This document shows positions 41,440 to 49,535 of a stretch of DNA of 50,082 nucleotides, in pieces. This DNA is from Rikenellaceae bacterium. GTDB lineage: Bacteria; Bacteroidota; Bacteroidia; Bacteroidales; UBA932. The stretch is from the NCBI GenBank assembly GCA_900769905.1, contig CAAGIL010000073.1, positions 1 to 50,082 of the forward strand. Reading direction: 5' to 3'. A program made the position numbers and the translations under genes. The notes under the pieces were generated by a model that worked only from the letters and a program-made list of their open reading frames with translations, was not told where the DNA came from and did no database searches. How positions within the stretch are numbered: position 1 is the stretch's first letter; each line of letters begins with the position of its first letter.

Positions 41440-42455
41440 TCTTCAGGCATCTGGCCGCAATATTTCCTCCACTTCTCCAGAAGCGCGGTCATATCTTCCG
41501 GAACGGCGGAATCGAACTGGAGCCACTCCCCGGTGCGCGGATGCACGAAACCGAGCGTCTTGGCGTGCAGGGCCTGACGCGGGCAGAGCTCAAAGCAGTT
41601 GTTGATGAACTGCCTGTATTTGGAATAAATGGTCCCCTTGCGTATTTCGTTGCCGCCATAGCGTTCATCGTTGAAAATGGGATGTCCGAGGCGGGACATA
41701 TGCACGCGTATCTGATGGGTGCGTCCGGTCTCCAGTCTGCACTCCACAAAGGTCACAAAGCCGAAACGTTCCAGCACCCTGTAATGGGTGACGGCACGCT
41801 TGCCCTTGTCTTCCTCCTCGAATACACGGAAACGCATACGGTCGTTGGGGTCGCGTCCTATGTTGCCCTCTATGGTACCCTCGTCCTCGCGTATGTCGCC
41901 CCAGACTATGGCCACATAGCGCCGCTCTATGCTGTGGTCGAAGAACTGCTTCGCCAGTTTGAGCTGCGATTCCTCGTTCTTTGCCACCGCCAGCAGCCCG
42001 CTGGTGTCCTTGTCTATCCTGTGGACCAGCACTCCCATCCTCTCGTCCTCCGCCTCCGGGCCCTGGGAAATGCCCAGGTGGTGGGAAAGGGCATTGATAA
42101 GGGTGCCCTCGAAATGTCCGTGTCCGGGATGCACCACCATACCTGCCGGCTTGTTCACCACCAGCACATCCTCGTCCTCATACACTATATTGAGCGGTAT
42201 ATCCTGGGGGAGGATTTCCAGGCCGCGCCTGCGGTACGGCATCACGAAGCGTATCACATCTCCGGGGCGCACTATGTAATTCGGTTTCACAAGTTCGTCA
42301 CCCACGCGCACATAGCCTTCCTTGAAAGCCTGCTGCACGCGGCTGCGGGAGGTATCCTCCATATGCGTGGACATATACTTGTCTATACGCATAGGGGTCT
42401 GCCCCTTGTCCACTTCAAAGCGGAAATGTTCGAAGAGTTCCTCGCTGCCTGTCAT
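41436..42455 (-). CDS. rluD: RluA-family pseudouridine synthase (RluD-like)
   Basis: This is a 339-residue enzyme. The N-terminal S4 domain (RIDKYMSTHMEDTSRSRVQQAFKEGYVRVG) is followed by the RluA catalytic domain: 'VVNKPAGMVVHPGHG', catalytic Asp in VLVHRIDKDTSGLLAVAKN, 'RTHQIRVHMSRLGHPIFNDERYGG'. It makes pseudouridine in 23S rRNA; the S4 domain and length fit RluD (positions 1911/1915/1917 in E. coli). Site specificity is by homology only. The gene overlaps both neighbours by 4 bp. Confidence 0.9.
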   Translation of the reverse strand: MTGSEELFEHFRFEVDKGQTPMRIDKYMSTHMEDTSRSRVQQAFKEGYVRVGDELVKPNYIVRPGDVIRFVMPYRRRGLEILPQDIPLNIVYEDEDVLVVNKPAGMVVHPGHGHFEGTLINALSHHLGISQGPEAEDERMGVLVHRIDKDTSGLLAVAKNEESQLKLAKQFFDHSIERRYVAIVWGDIREDEGTIEGNIGRDPNDRMRFRVFEEEDKGKRAVTHYRVLERFGFVTFVECRLETGRTHQIRVHMSRLGHPIFNDERYGGNEIRKGTIYSKYRQFINNCFELCPRQALHAKTLGFVHPRTGEWLQFDSAVPEDMTALLEKWRKYCGQMPEE

Positions 42456-43252
42456 TTCTCAGAGAGGGTTTTGTTTGCAGGAACCTTGTCCGTGTCAAGA
42501 GTGAGATAAAGCGTAAGTTCGCTTCCCTTGGTGACTGCAGGGGAATCGGAGGCAGGGTTCTGCCTGTAAACCACCGCATTCAGGGAATCGGCGTAGTTCT
42601 TCACCGTATTGTCGAAACGGAGACGGCCTATGTTCAGGGAGTTTTCCTGGGCGATATCCACGGCCGTGCGGTATTGCCTGCCGCTGAGGTCAGGGACATT
42701 CGTGAGATTGTCGCTGCTCAAACCCAGCACCAGATTGATGACGGTGCCGCTGGACATAGGTGTGCCGGGAGCCACATCCACCCCGTAGCGCTGCTGCTTG
42801 AGCACATAGTTGGTTGCGATGTCCTTCACATAAATCAGGCGTCCGAGCACGAGGCCGTTGCGCTGGAGTTCGGCCTTGGCCTGGCGCAGGGAGCAGCCCA
42901 CGAGCGAAGGCATATACACTTCGCTCGGCACCATCGTGTTCGCGGTGAGGCGGATTTTGCGCCCCTTCTTCACGTGCGATCCGGCCTTCGGTGTCTGCAT
43001 ATAAATCGCGCCCGGGGTCATGCGCCTGACGTAAACTGAGTCGGTAACCACGGCCCTCACGCCCACGGCATTCGCCTCAGCCCTGGCTTCCTCAATGCTC
43101 ATCCCGCTGAAATCCGGGACCGTGATTTCCTTGTTGTGCCTGGTTCCCACTGCCAGGAGGGCATTCACGGAGAACACCAGCACCAGCACGAAGACAATGG
43201 CCAGGAACACATTCTTCACTATCCAGTTGGTAAAAAAATCCTTTATCTTCAT
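42452..43252 (-). CDS. Membrane-anchored three-PASTA-repeat protein
   Basis: This is a 266-residue protein: short cytoplasmic start, one transmembrane helix (about 15-36), then three PASTA repeats at about 41-105, 110-178 and 183-253 facing the periplasm. Each repeat has the 'VPD..G....A...' opening and a 'G....V..GS...L' end. PASTA domains bind peptidoglycan fragments. In Firmicutes they are attached to kinases or PBPs, whereas in Bacteroidetes stand-alone forms like this are common. No kinase domain is present. It lies 15 bp after lysE and overlaps rluD by 4 bp. Confidence 0.85.
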   Translation of the reverse strand: MKIKDFFTNWIVKNVFLAIVFVLVLVFSVNALLAVGTRHNKEITVPDFSGMSIEEARAEANAVGVRAVVTDSVYVRRMTPGAIYMQTPKAGSHVKKGRKIRLTANTMVPSEVYMPSLVGCSLRQAKAELQRNGLVLGRLIYVKDIATNYVLKQQRYGVDVAPGTPMSSGTVINLVLGLSSDNLTNVPDLSGRQYRTAVDIAQENSLNIGRLRFDNTVKNYADSLNAVVYRQNPASDSPAVTKGSELTLYLTLDTDKVPANKTLSEK

Positions 43253-43267
43253 CTTTCGAGTAATTAT

Positions 43268-43897
43268 CTACACTATTGTAACTATTCCTTTGACGAGCAG
43301 AACCACGGAGAAGCAGCATACGACTATGCCGGCCCCCTTCTTTATTCTCCGCATCGTGCGGGTTTTAACCTTCACGAAGCGGGAGAGCACATAAACCACC
43401 AGAACCCAGTAGAGCAGTTCACCCAGGCCCACGCACAGCACGACAGCCCACGATGGGGAAAGCCGGTCGGAATAGCCCAGATGCATGAGGCCGAGCAGTC
43501 CGAACATCACCGCGTATGCGGCCGGGTTCGAGAACACCGCCAGCATCGCCTGGAGCGAATACGAGGCAAGGGTCTTCTTGCTGCGGGGTGCAATCACGCT
43601 GTTCACGTCGCGCACCGATCCATTCAGCGCCATATTCAGTCCCACTGCCATAAGGAGCACGGAGCCCACCAGCATTATCGTGCCCGAATTGCGGACCATG
43701 AACTCCTCAATCGCTCCCAAAGCCAACAGCCCGACCGCGGCAAGGAATGAATCCCCCACGGCCGAGCCGAATCCTGTCATCATACCTGCCGTCTTGCCTC
43801 CCTCAAGGGTTTTGTGGATGACCATCATCAGCACCGGTCCTACCGGAAGGGCGACGATGATGCCCACAAGTATTGCCTTTACGAGCTCTAACGTCAT
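43268..43897 (-). CDS. LysE/RhtB-family exporter
   Basis: This is a 209-residue inner-membrane protein from the ATG at 43897; an ATG nine bases upstream is possible. About six helices are seen. The first has the LysE hallmark 'AILVGIIVALPVGPVLMMVIHKTLEGGKTAGMMTGFGSAVGDSF', the conserved GPxxxxx and G-x3-G-D region. The family exports amino acids or related small molecules; substrate unknown. An exact -7 box TATATTTG ends 6 nt before this ATG, so it may also be transcribed separately from the serS operon in which it lies. Confidence 0.82.
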   Translation of the reverse strand: MTLELVKAILVGIIVALPVGPVLMMVIHKTLEGGKTAGMMTGFGSAVGDSFLAAVGLLALGAIEEFMVRNSGTIMLVGSVLLMAVGLNMALNGSVRDVNSVIAPRSKKTLASYSLQAMLAVFSNPAAYAVMFGLLGLMHLGYSDRLSPSWAVVLCVGLGELLYWVLVVYVLSRFVKVKTRTMRRIKKGAGIVVCCFSVVLLVKGIVTIV

Positions 43898-43930
43898 AGA
43901 CGGCAAATATACTCATATTTTTTCGTATTT

Positions 43931-46879
43931 CTACATCATTCTCATTCCGCCGCCTGGAGGAGGCATTCCCGGACCGCCTGCAGGCGGAGCGCCAGGACCT
44001 CCTGAAGGCCTTCTGTTCCTCTGCCCCATAGTTCCGAATCTCCAGGAAACGGAGAGCACCACATACCTTCCGAGGGTATTGTTGATGGACTCGCTGTGGT
44101 AGTTGGAATTGTCTGTAACGGTAAGGTTCTTGGACTGTCCGAGCAGGTCATAACCGCGCAGGGCGAGGGTGACGTTGTTGTTGAAGAGGAGCTTGGAAAT
44201 CTCTGCATTCAGCACGCACTGGGACGGCTGAGGAGTGGAATAGCCGTTGTACCAGTTGTAGTTGGCATCTCCGGACAGGGTCATTCCGATTGAGCTGAGA
44301 TCCCAGTTGAGTTCCAGGGATACCTGATTGTTCCAGGTGGTGGTCTGATCCTTCATCGTGGAGATGGAATACCAGGACTTGTTCATTCTGGTGCTGGCAC
44401 CGAGCGTAGCCTCGATTGACTTGCCGCTGTACCTCAGTCTCAGGCGCTCGTTGGCGCTGACGGTGTTGGTGATATTCTCGGCGATATGGTTGGAGTAGTA
44501 GGTCGGGTCATTGAACTTGTCGATGAACCACTCCATAAAGTCATAGTAGCCCTTCTCGTCATACACGGTCATATCCACGTCCGTTCCAACATATGATGCG
44601 CTCATCCTCCAGTTGAGGCCCAGGGAATTGTTGACGGAGAAGTTGCTCTTGCCAATCGGGAAGTTGCAGAACATGTTTCCGCCCGCATTCGCCGTGGTAG
44701 GTCCGTTGAAAGGCATTGTGTACTGGGCACCGTTGGAGCCGTACCACACGGAACTAACTATCGGGTTCTGAGTGAAACCTCCGGTGAGGCGCACATTTGC
44801 AGATGCAAATTTCTGCCTGTTGGAGTAACGCATTTCAAGGCGCATGTTATGGGTGAAGTAAGGGGTAAGCGAAGGGTTACCGAAACTTACGTTCAGAGGG
44901 TCGGAGTTGTCAGGCACAGGCATCAACTGGGAAGTTGAAGGCTGGCTGGAGGTTCCCCTGTAGAAGAGCCGGCCGGAATAATTGTCATTCGGCTCGAAGT
45001 TCACCATGGCCTGAGGGGAGAAGTTCCACCTGAAGTCGGTATATTCCTGAGGAGAATAAGTCAGAGTGAGTGCATCGTACTTCGTGGTGCTGTTGTAGGT
45101 TTTGGTCGGCATAGCCGAGAAACCCACCTGCGCACGCAGCTTGTCGCTCTGGTAGAGTACGTTGGCGCCTATCTGCTGACGGTCGGTCTGGTTGATGATT
45201 TTGTTTGTGTAGTTGTAATCTATTTCCCCGCCGTTCTCCATATCGTAGGTGAGTTTGTCGGATACGGACTTGCTCCAGGAATAGGAGTAGTTGGCTTCCA
45301 CATAGAAACGGTTGCCGAGAGGCTCGGTATAGGTGAGGCGGCCGTCAAGCGAGTAGGAGTTCTGGTCATTGTCGAACTGCTGGGTCACCTTCTGCACGGA
45401 GGCATTGTCACCGTAAGTGGTGATGCCGTTCTTGTTGAAGCCGGTGAGCTTGTTGTCCGTGGCACGGAAATCCACATTCAGGGTCATTGTACGTCCCGGG
45501 AGGCCGAGGCGCTGCCTGAGCAGGAAGCGACCGCTCGCAGAAACATTCTTATTGTCGCCGAAATTATCTGTAAATGAGGTATTTATCTTATCTACGGAGC
45601 CCAGGAGGTTGTCGTTGTAGGTGGTGTCTCGGCTGGTCTGCACATAGCTGCCGTTGCCGATCGTGACCTGAGGCTCGAAGAGTATGGAGGTATTGTCGGA
45701 GAACTTGTGCTCCAGACGGAAACCGAAGTTGTGGCCTCCGGAAGTGGTGGTGCTGGTACCGCCGCTCATATAGATGAGGTTATTGTCCTGGAGGTAGGTT
45801 GTCTTCATTGAACTCTCCTCCACATCGTTGCGGTTGTAGTTGTAGATATAGTTGCCTCCGAGCTCCATGTTCCCGTCAAAGAAGGTGGATGCCGCGTTCA
45901 GTCCTCCCATATAGGAAGTGGTGATGCCGTTGCCTCCGCCCCAGCCGCCCTGGCCGCCTCCCATACCGCCTCCGCGCATACCCATCATCATATTGCCGGA
46001 ACGGTTGGTGGCACCGCGGTTGTTGGTATTGTTGCCGTTGAGTATCAAGCTGATCTGGGTATCCTCATTGAACTTGCCCATGAAGGCGTTGCCCAGATAT
46101 CTGAACTCCGGATCGATTTCGGACTGGGAAGGCACGTCCATACCGGCACCGGCGCTGGCCTGGCCGAAGAGACCGTTCATCATTCCCTTCTGCACGGAGA
46201 GGTCAATCACGGTTTCCTCCTCACCGTCATCTATGCCGGTAAACTCGGCCTGCTCGGACTTCTTCTGTATGACCTTGAGCTTGTTCACCATCTTTGCTGG
46301 AATGTTCTTGGATGCCAGCTGAGGGTCGTCCAGGAAGAAGGTTTTGCCGTCTATGGTAATCTTGGAGATGGTCTCGCCGTTGGCGGTGATGGTACCGTCC
46401 TCGGAAACTTCCACGCCCGGAAGCTTCTTCAGGAGATCCTCCAGCATATCGTTGTCCGTGGTCTTGAAGGCTGAAGCCGTATATTCCACAGTATCTTTCT
46501 TGATTATAACCGCATTGCCGGTAGCAGATACGGATGCCGCATCAATCACCTCGGCATCGACCTTGAGCTTTATCTTGCCCAGGTCAAGGGGTTTCGATTC
46601 CAACTTGATTTTCTGAGTATGGGTGACATAGCCCATCAGCTCAGCTCTCAGGGTGTAAGATCCGTTCTTGACTGATTCCAGCTTGACGCTTCCCTCGCTG
46701 TCCGACAGGGCATAGTTTGAAGGCTTGGATTGTCCGTCCTTTACGAGAGAGACTGTTGCGAAGCCCACCGGGCTGCCGTCCGATTCATCGACCAGAACGA
46801 GTTTCACTGTGTTCTGGGCAAAAAGGCTGAGGCTTAAAAACAAAAAGCCCAGCATTGAGGTTAATCTCAACTTGTTCAT
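43931..46879 (-). CDS. Outer-membrane beta-barrel receptor with carboxypeptidase-like domain
   Basis: This is a 982-residue protein: Sec signal (LFLSLSLFAQ), carboxypeptidase-regulatory-like domain (about 24-105, VDESDGSPVGFATVSLV), a plug-like part (about 140-230, 'LLKKLPGVEVSEDGTITANGETISKITIDGK') and a large beta barrel. It resembles the OMP_b-brl_3 branch of TonB-dependent receptors. Two low-complexity pieces stand out: a Gly/Met-rich loop at about 295-318 and a Pro/Gly/Met-rich C-terminal tail of ~30 residues after the last barrel strand. No SusD partner is present, so it is not a classical polysaccharide importer. Ligand unknown. It lies 29 bp after ruvC. Confidence 0.87.
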   Translation of the reverse strand: MNKLRLTSMLGFLFLSLSLFAQNTVKLVLVDESDGSPVGFATVSLVKDGQSKPSNYALSDSEGSVKLESVKNGSYTLRAELMGYVTHTQKIKLESKPLDLGKIKLKVDAEVIDAASVSATGNAVIIKKDTVEYTASAFKTTDNDMLEDLLKKLPGVEVSEDGTITANGETISKITIDGKTFFLDDPQLASKNIPAKMVNKLKVIQKKSEQAEFTGIDDGEEETVIDLSVQKGMMNGLFGQASAGAGMDVPSQSEIDPEFRYLGNAFMGKFNEDTQISLILNGNNTNNRGATNRSGNMMMGMRGGGMGGGQGGWGGGNGITTSYMGGLNAASTFFDGNMELGGNYIYNYNRNDVEESSMKTTYLQDNNLIYMSGGTSTTTSGGHNFGFRLEHKFSDNTSILFEPQVTIGNGSYVQTSRDTTYNDNLLGSVDKINTSFTDNFGDNKNVSASGRFLLRQRLGLPGRTMTLNVDFRATDNKLTGFNKNGITTYGDNASVQKVTQQFDNDQNSYSLDGRLTYTEPLGNRFYVEANYSYSWSKSVSDKLTYDMENGGEIDYNYTNKIINQTDRQQIGANVLYQSDKLRAQVGFSAMPTKTYNSTTKYDALTLTYSPQEYTDFRWNFSPQAMVNFEPNDNYSGRLFYRGTSSQPSTSQLMPVPDNSDPLNVSFGNPSLTPYFTHNMRLEMRYSNRQKFASANVRLTGGFTQNPIVSSVWYGSNGAQYTMPFNGPTTANAGGNMFCNFPIGKSNFSVNNSLGLNWRMSASYVGTDVDMTVYDEKGYYDFMEWFIDKFNDPTYYSNHIAENITNTVSANERLRLRYSGKSIEATLGASTRMNKSWYSISTMKDQTTTWNNQVSLELNWDLSSIGMTLSGDANYNWYNGYSTPQPSQCVLNAEISKLLFNNNVTLALRGYDLLGQSKNLTVTDNSNYHSESINNTLGRYVVLSVSWRFGTMGQRNRRPSGGPGAPPAGGPGMPPPGGGMRMM

Positions 46880-46908
46880 ATTCTAACCAATAATAATAGT
46901 CGCCTTGT

Positions 46909-47472
46909 TTATTTCACCCTGTCGGGATTGGATGCTATGAACTTTTCCCACGAGCCGGAAGTCTGCCCTGATTGAGCAAGCGGACTGGTAACTTGATAGA
47001 AATGACACATGGCAAGCGCCAGTGCATCCGTAGCGTCCAGGTACCTGTTTTCAATTATTATGCCAAGCGTTTTCTGCACCATGAGGCTGACCTGTTCCTT
47101 GGAAGCGGCACCGTTGCCGCAAATTGCCATTTTTGCCTTTCTGGGCGCGTATTCATACACTTTTACCCCTCTTGAGAGGGCTGAAATCATCGCTGCGCCC
47201 TGGGCTCTCCCGAGCTTGAAAATTACTTGCGCATTCTTTGAATAGAAGGGGGATTCTATCGCCATATCGTCCGGGCGGTAGAGGTCGCAGAGCGCGCCCA
47301 CCTTCTCATAGATGATTTCCAGTTTATCATAGGCCGAGTCTATTTTTCGCAGGTCCACCACACCCATATCCACATAGTGCGGCTTTCCCGAGGCATCAAC
47401 ACGCACAATCCCGAAACCCAAGATATTGGTTCCGGGATCTATGCCTATTATTGTTCTGCTCTTGTCAGTCAA
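46909..47472 (-). CDS. ruvC: Holliday junction resolvase RuvC
   Basis: This is a 187-residue protein. The open frame extends further upstream, but the extra 72 residues are antisense-like noise inside serS. The fitting start is the TTG at 47472-47470, which overlaps the serS end by 8 bp. Catalytic acids match RuvC: Asp12 (IIGIDPGTN), Glu73 (AIESPFYSK), Asp146 and Asp149 (YLDATDALALAMCH). It cleaves four-way junctions with RuvAB during recombination repair. Coupling to serS through a non-ATG start implies modest translation. Confidence 0.92.
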   Translation of the reverse strand: MTDKSRTIIGIDPGTNILGFGIVRVDASGKPHYVDMGVVDLRKIDSAYDKLEIIYEKVGALCDLYRPDDMAIESPFYSKNAQVIFKLGRAQGAAMISALSRGVKVYEYAPRKAKMAICGNGAASKEQVSLMVQKTLGIIIENRYLDATDALALAMCHFYQVTSPLAQSGQTSGSWEKFIASNPDRVK

Positions 47473-48736
47473 TCTTGTCGAAGCCTGTATATGGACGGAG
47501 CACCTCAGGGATGATGATGCCGTCCGGGGTCTGATTGTCTTCAAGGAGGGCTGCCACCACGCGTGGAAGGGCAAGGGAGCTGCCGTTGAGGGTGTGGGCG
47601 AGCTGGGTCTTGCCGTTCTCGTCACGATAACGCAGGTGCAGGCGGTTGGCCTGGTAGGTTTCGAAGTTGGAGACGGAAGAGATCTCAAGCCAGCGCTGCT
47701 GGGCTGCAGACCAGAGCTCGAAGTCGTAGGTAATCGCAGAGGTGAAGCTCATATCGCCGCCGCACAGACGGAGTATGCGGTACTTGAGACCGAGCTTGTT
47801 TACCAGAGATTCCACGTGGGCAACCATATCGTCCAGTGCCTTGTATGAATCCTCAGGCTTCTCCACGCGCACGATTTCCACCTTGTCGAACTGATGCAGG
47901 CGGTTGAGTCCGCGCACGTCCTTGCCGTAAGAACCGGCTTCGCGGCGGAAGCAAGGGGTGTAGGCAGTGAGCCTCTGAGGGATTTCTCCGGCTGCGAGGA
48001 TCACATCCCTGAAGATGTTGGTCACCGGCACCTCAGCGGTAGGAACCATATAGAAGTCATCGAGGTTGGCGTGGTACATCTGGCCTTCCTTGTCAGGAAG
48101 CTGGCCTGTGCCGAAACCAGAAGCGGCATTCACCATCACCGGCGGCTCGACCTCCTTGTATCCGGCTGCGGTGTTGCAGTCGAGGAAGAAGTTGATCAGA
48201 GCCCTCTGGAGCTTTGCACCCTTGCCCTTGTAGACAGGGAAACCGGCTCCGGTAATCTTCACGCCGAGGTCGAAGTCTATGATATCGTATTTCTTTGCGA
48301 GTTCCCAGTGAGGCAGGGCATTCTCCGGAAGCTGCACCTCCGGGCCACCCATCTTGACAACCTCATTGTCTTCAGCACCCTTGCCCGGCTTCACCAGGGA
48401 GCAAGGTAAATTTGGCAGGAGCACCAGTTTGTCCTCAAGCTCCTTTCCGGCAGCGTCCATCTGAGCGAGGAGTTCTCCCGACTTCGCCTTGAGCTCAGCA
48501 ACTGCGGCCTTTGCCTGTCCGGCCTCTTCCTTGAGCCCCTTCTTCATAAGGTCTCCGATTTCTGCGGCTTTCTGCTTCTGCTGTGCGAGCAGAGCATCGC
48601 TTTCAGTCTGGAGCTTGCGGCGCAAAGCGTCGAGCTCGAGCACCCTCTCCACTATAGGTGCGGCATCAAAATTTTTGATTCTGAGCTTCTCTATCACGGC
48701 CTGAGGGTCGTCGCGAAGCATTTTGAGTGTCAACAT
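47465..48736 (-). CDS. serS: Seryl-tRNA synthetase
   Basis: This is a 423-residue class II synthetase. The N-terminal antiparallel coiled coil (about 28-100, rich in K, E, A, 'QKQKAAEIGDLMKKGLKEEAGQ') grips the long variable arm of tRNA-Ser. The catalytic domain has motif 2 in 'TPCFRREAGSYGKDVRGLNRLHQFDKVE' and motif 3 in 'GSSLALPRVVAALLEDNQ'. It charges serine onto tRNA. It follows rplU-rpmA, a common Bacteroidetes order, but is separated from them by a terminator and has its own promoter only 6 nt from the ATG. Confidence 0.96.
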   Translation of the reverse strand: MLTLKMLRDDPQAVIEKLRIKNFDAAPIVERVLELDALRRKLQTESDALLAQQKQKAAEIGDLMKKGLKEEAGQAKAAVAELKAKSGELLAQMDAAGKELEDKLVLLPNLPCSLVKPGKGAEDNEVVKMGGPEVQLPENALPHWELAKKYDIIDFDLGVKITGAGFPVYKGKGAKLQRALINFFLDCNTAAGYKEVEPPVMVNAASGFGTGQLPDKEGQMYHANLDDFYMVPTAEVPVTNIFRDVILAAGEIPQRLTAYTPCFRREAGSYGKDVRGLNRLHQFDKVEIVRVEKPEDSYKALDDMVAHVESLVNKLGLKYRILRLCGGDMSFTSAITYDFELWSAAQQRWLEISSVSNFETYQANRLHLRYRDENGKTQLAHTLNGSSLALPRVVAALLEDNQTPDGIIIPEVLRPYTGFDKID

Positions 48737-48742
48737 GACTCT

Positions 48743-48774
48743 GAAATTTATATTGTGTGACTTATGTCCTCAAA
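48743..48774 (-). promoter_or_regulatory. Promoter of serS operon; near-leaderless
   Basis: On the minus strand TTTG (48774-48771), a 20-bp spacer and TAAATTTC (48750-48743; 7/8 of TAnnTTTG) are followed by six bases and the serS ATG at 48736. The -33 TTTG is the end of the rpmA terminator T-tract. Confidence 0.6.
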
Positions 48775-48818
48775 AAAAACAAAGGACCTACACTCAACTC
48801 GAAGTGCAAGCCCTTTGT
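48772..48818 (-). terminator. Terminator of rplU-rpmA
   Basis: On the minus strand ACAAAGG (48818-48812) pairs with CCTTTGT (48785-48779). An inner CACTT/GAGTG helix extends the hairpin, and eight T follow. It begins 20 bp after the rpmA stop. Confidence 0.85.
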
Positions 48819-48837
48819 CATCTACTGATCCTTCGAG

Positions 48838-49098
48838 TTAGTTCTCAAAAGGAATTACCGATACATAGGATTTGTTCTCCCTCTTGCGGGTGAACTTCAC
48901 AGTACCGTCTACGAGCGCATAGAGAGTGTGGTCCTTACCCATTCCGACATTCTTGTCAGGGTTGTGTACGGTACCTCTCTGACGTACGATGATATTTCCG
49001 GCTTTAACTACTTCGCCGCCGAATTTCTTGAGACCAAGGCGTTTGCTTTGTGACTCACGACCGTTCTTAGAACTTGATTGACCTTTCTTGTGTGCCAT
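48838..49098 (-). CDS. rpmA: 50S ribosomal protein L27
   Basis: This is an 86-residue protein starting MAHKKGQSSSKNGRESQSKR and containing 'GLKKFGGEVVKAGNIIVRQRGT' and 'HPDKNVGMGKDHTLYAL'-like blocks (here NPDKNVGMGKDHTLYAL). L27 reaches into the peptidyl transferase centre of the 50S subunit. No Firmicute-type N-terminal processing extension is present. It starts 5 bp after rplU. Confidence 0.97.
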   Translation of the reverse strand: MAHKKGQSSSKNGRESQSKRLGLKKFGGEVVKAGNIIVRQRGTVHNPDKNVGMGKDHTLYALVDGTVKFTRKRENKSYVSVIPFEN

Positions 49099-49103
49099 AA
49101 TCC

Positions 49104-49415
49104 TTAAGCGATTTCGTTAATCTTAATCTTGGTAAGTTTCTGACGGTGACCGTTGAGCTTCTGGAAGCCCTTGCGACGGATCTTCTTGAAAACAAGCACC
49201 TTGTCAGCTTTAACATCATCATCGAGCACGGTAGCCTTGACTACTGCTCCGTCAACATAAGGAGCTCCGACCTTCACGTTGGCGTCGTCAGCCACGAGAA
49301 GCACCTTCTTGAACTCCACGTCAGCACCTTTGGCATCAGCGAGCCTCTGCACAAAGATCTCATTTCCAGCCTCTACTTTAAACTGCTGGCCTGCAATGTC
49401 TACGATTGCGTACAT
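49104..49415 (-). CDS. rplU: 50S ribosomal protein L21
   Basis: This is a 103-residue protein: MYAIVDIAGQQFKVEAGNEI, then 'GAPYVDGAVVKATVLDDDVKADKVLVFKKIRRKGFQKLNGHRQKLTKIKI', the C-terminal L21 signature. It binds 23S rRNA in the 50S subunit. It is first in an operon with rpmA and is preceded by a consensus promoter and an ~80-nt leader with two small hairpins. Confidence 0.97.
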   Translation of the reverse strand: MYAIVDIAGQQFKVEAGNEIFVQRLADAKGADVEFKKVLLVADDANVKVGAPYVDGAVVKATVLDDDVKADKVLVFKKIRRKGFQKLNGHRQKLTKIKINEIA

Positions 49416-49450
49416 TAAAACTTCTTTTATAAAGTTTCGACCGTAAGCGT

Positions 49451-49479
49451 CTGTCCACCCGGACAGCTCTTGACGAGCT
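49451..49479 (-). promoter_or_regulatory. Two adjoining hairpins in the rplU leader
   Basis: CTGTCC/GGACAG (49451-49466, ACCC loop) and AGCTC/GAGCT (49465-49479, five-base loop) lie in the predicted leader and share two bases, so they cannot both form fully. There is no T-tract behind them, which fits a leader structure rather than a terminator. A ribosomal-protein binding site is possible. Confidence 0.35.
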
Positions 49480-49503
49480 CATCGGCCATAATTATTCGGA
49501 CCG

Positions 49504-49535
49504 CGAATTTAGGAATTATTTCCGAAACCACCAAA
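49504..49535 (-). promoter_or_regulatory. Promoter of rplU-rpmA
   Basis: On the minus strand TTTG (49535-49532), a 20-bp spacer and TAAATTCG (49511-49504; 7/8 match). The -33 element abuts the stop codon of the phosphatase gene. Transcription would start near 49498. Confidence 0.6.

Noticed and set aside
47473..47688. 72-residue N-terminal extension of RuvC inside serS
   Set aside because: The extension is S/T/P/R-rich shadow sequence of serS; RuvC homology starts just after the TTG at 47472.
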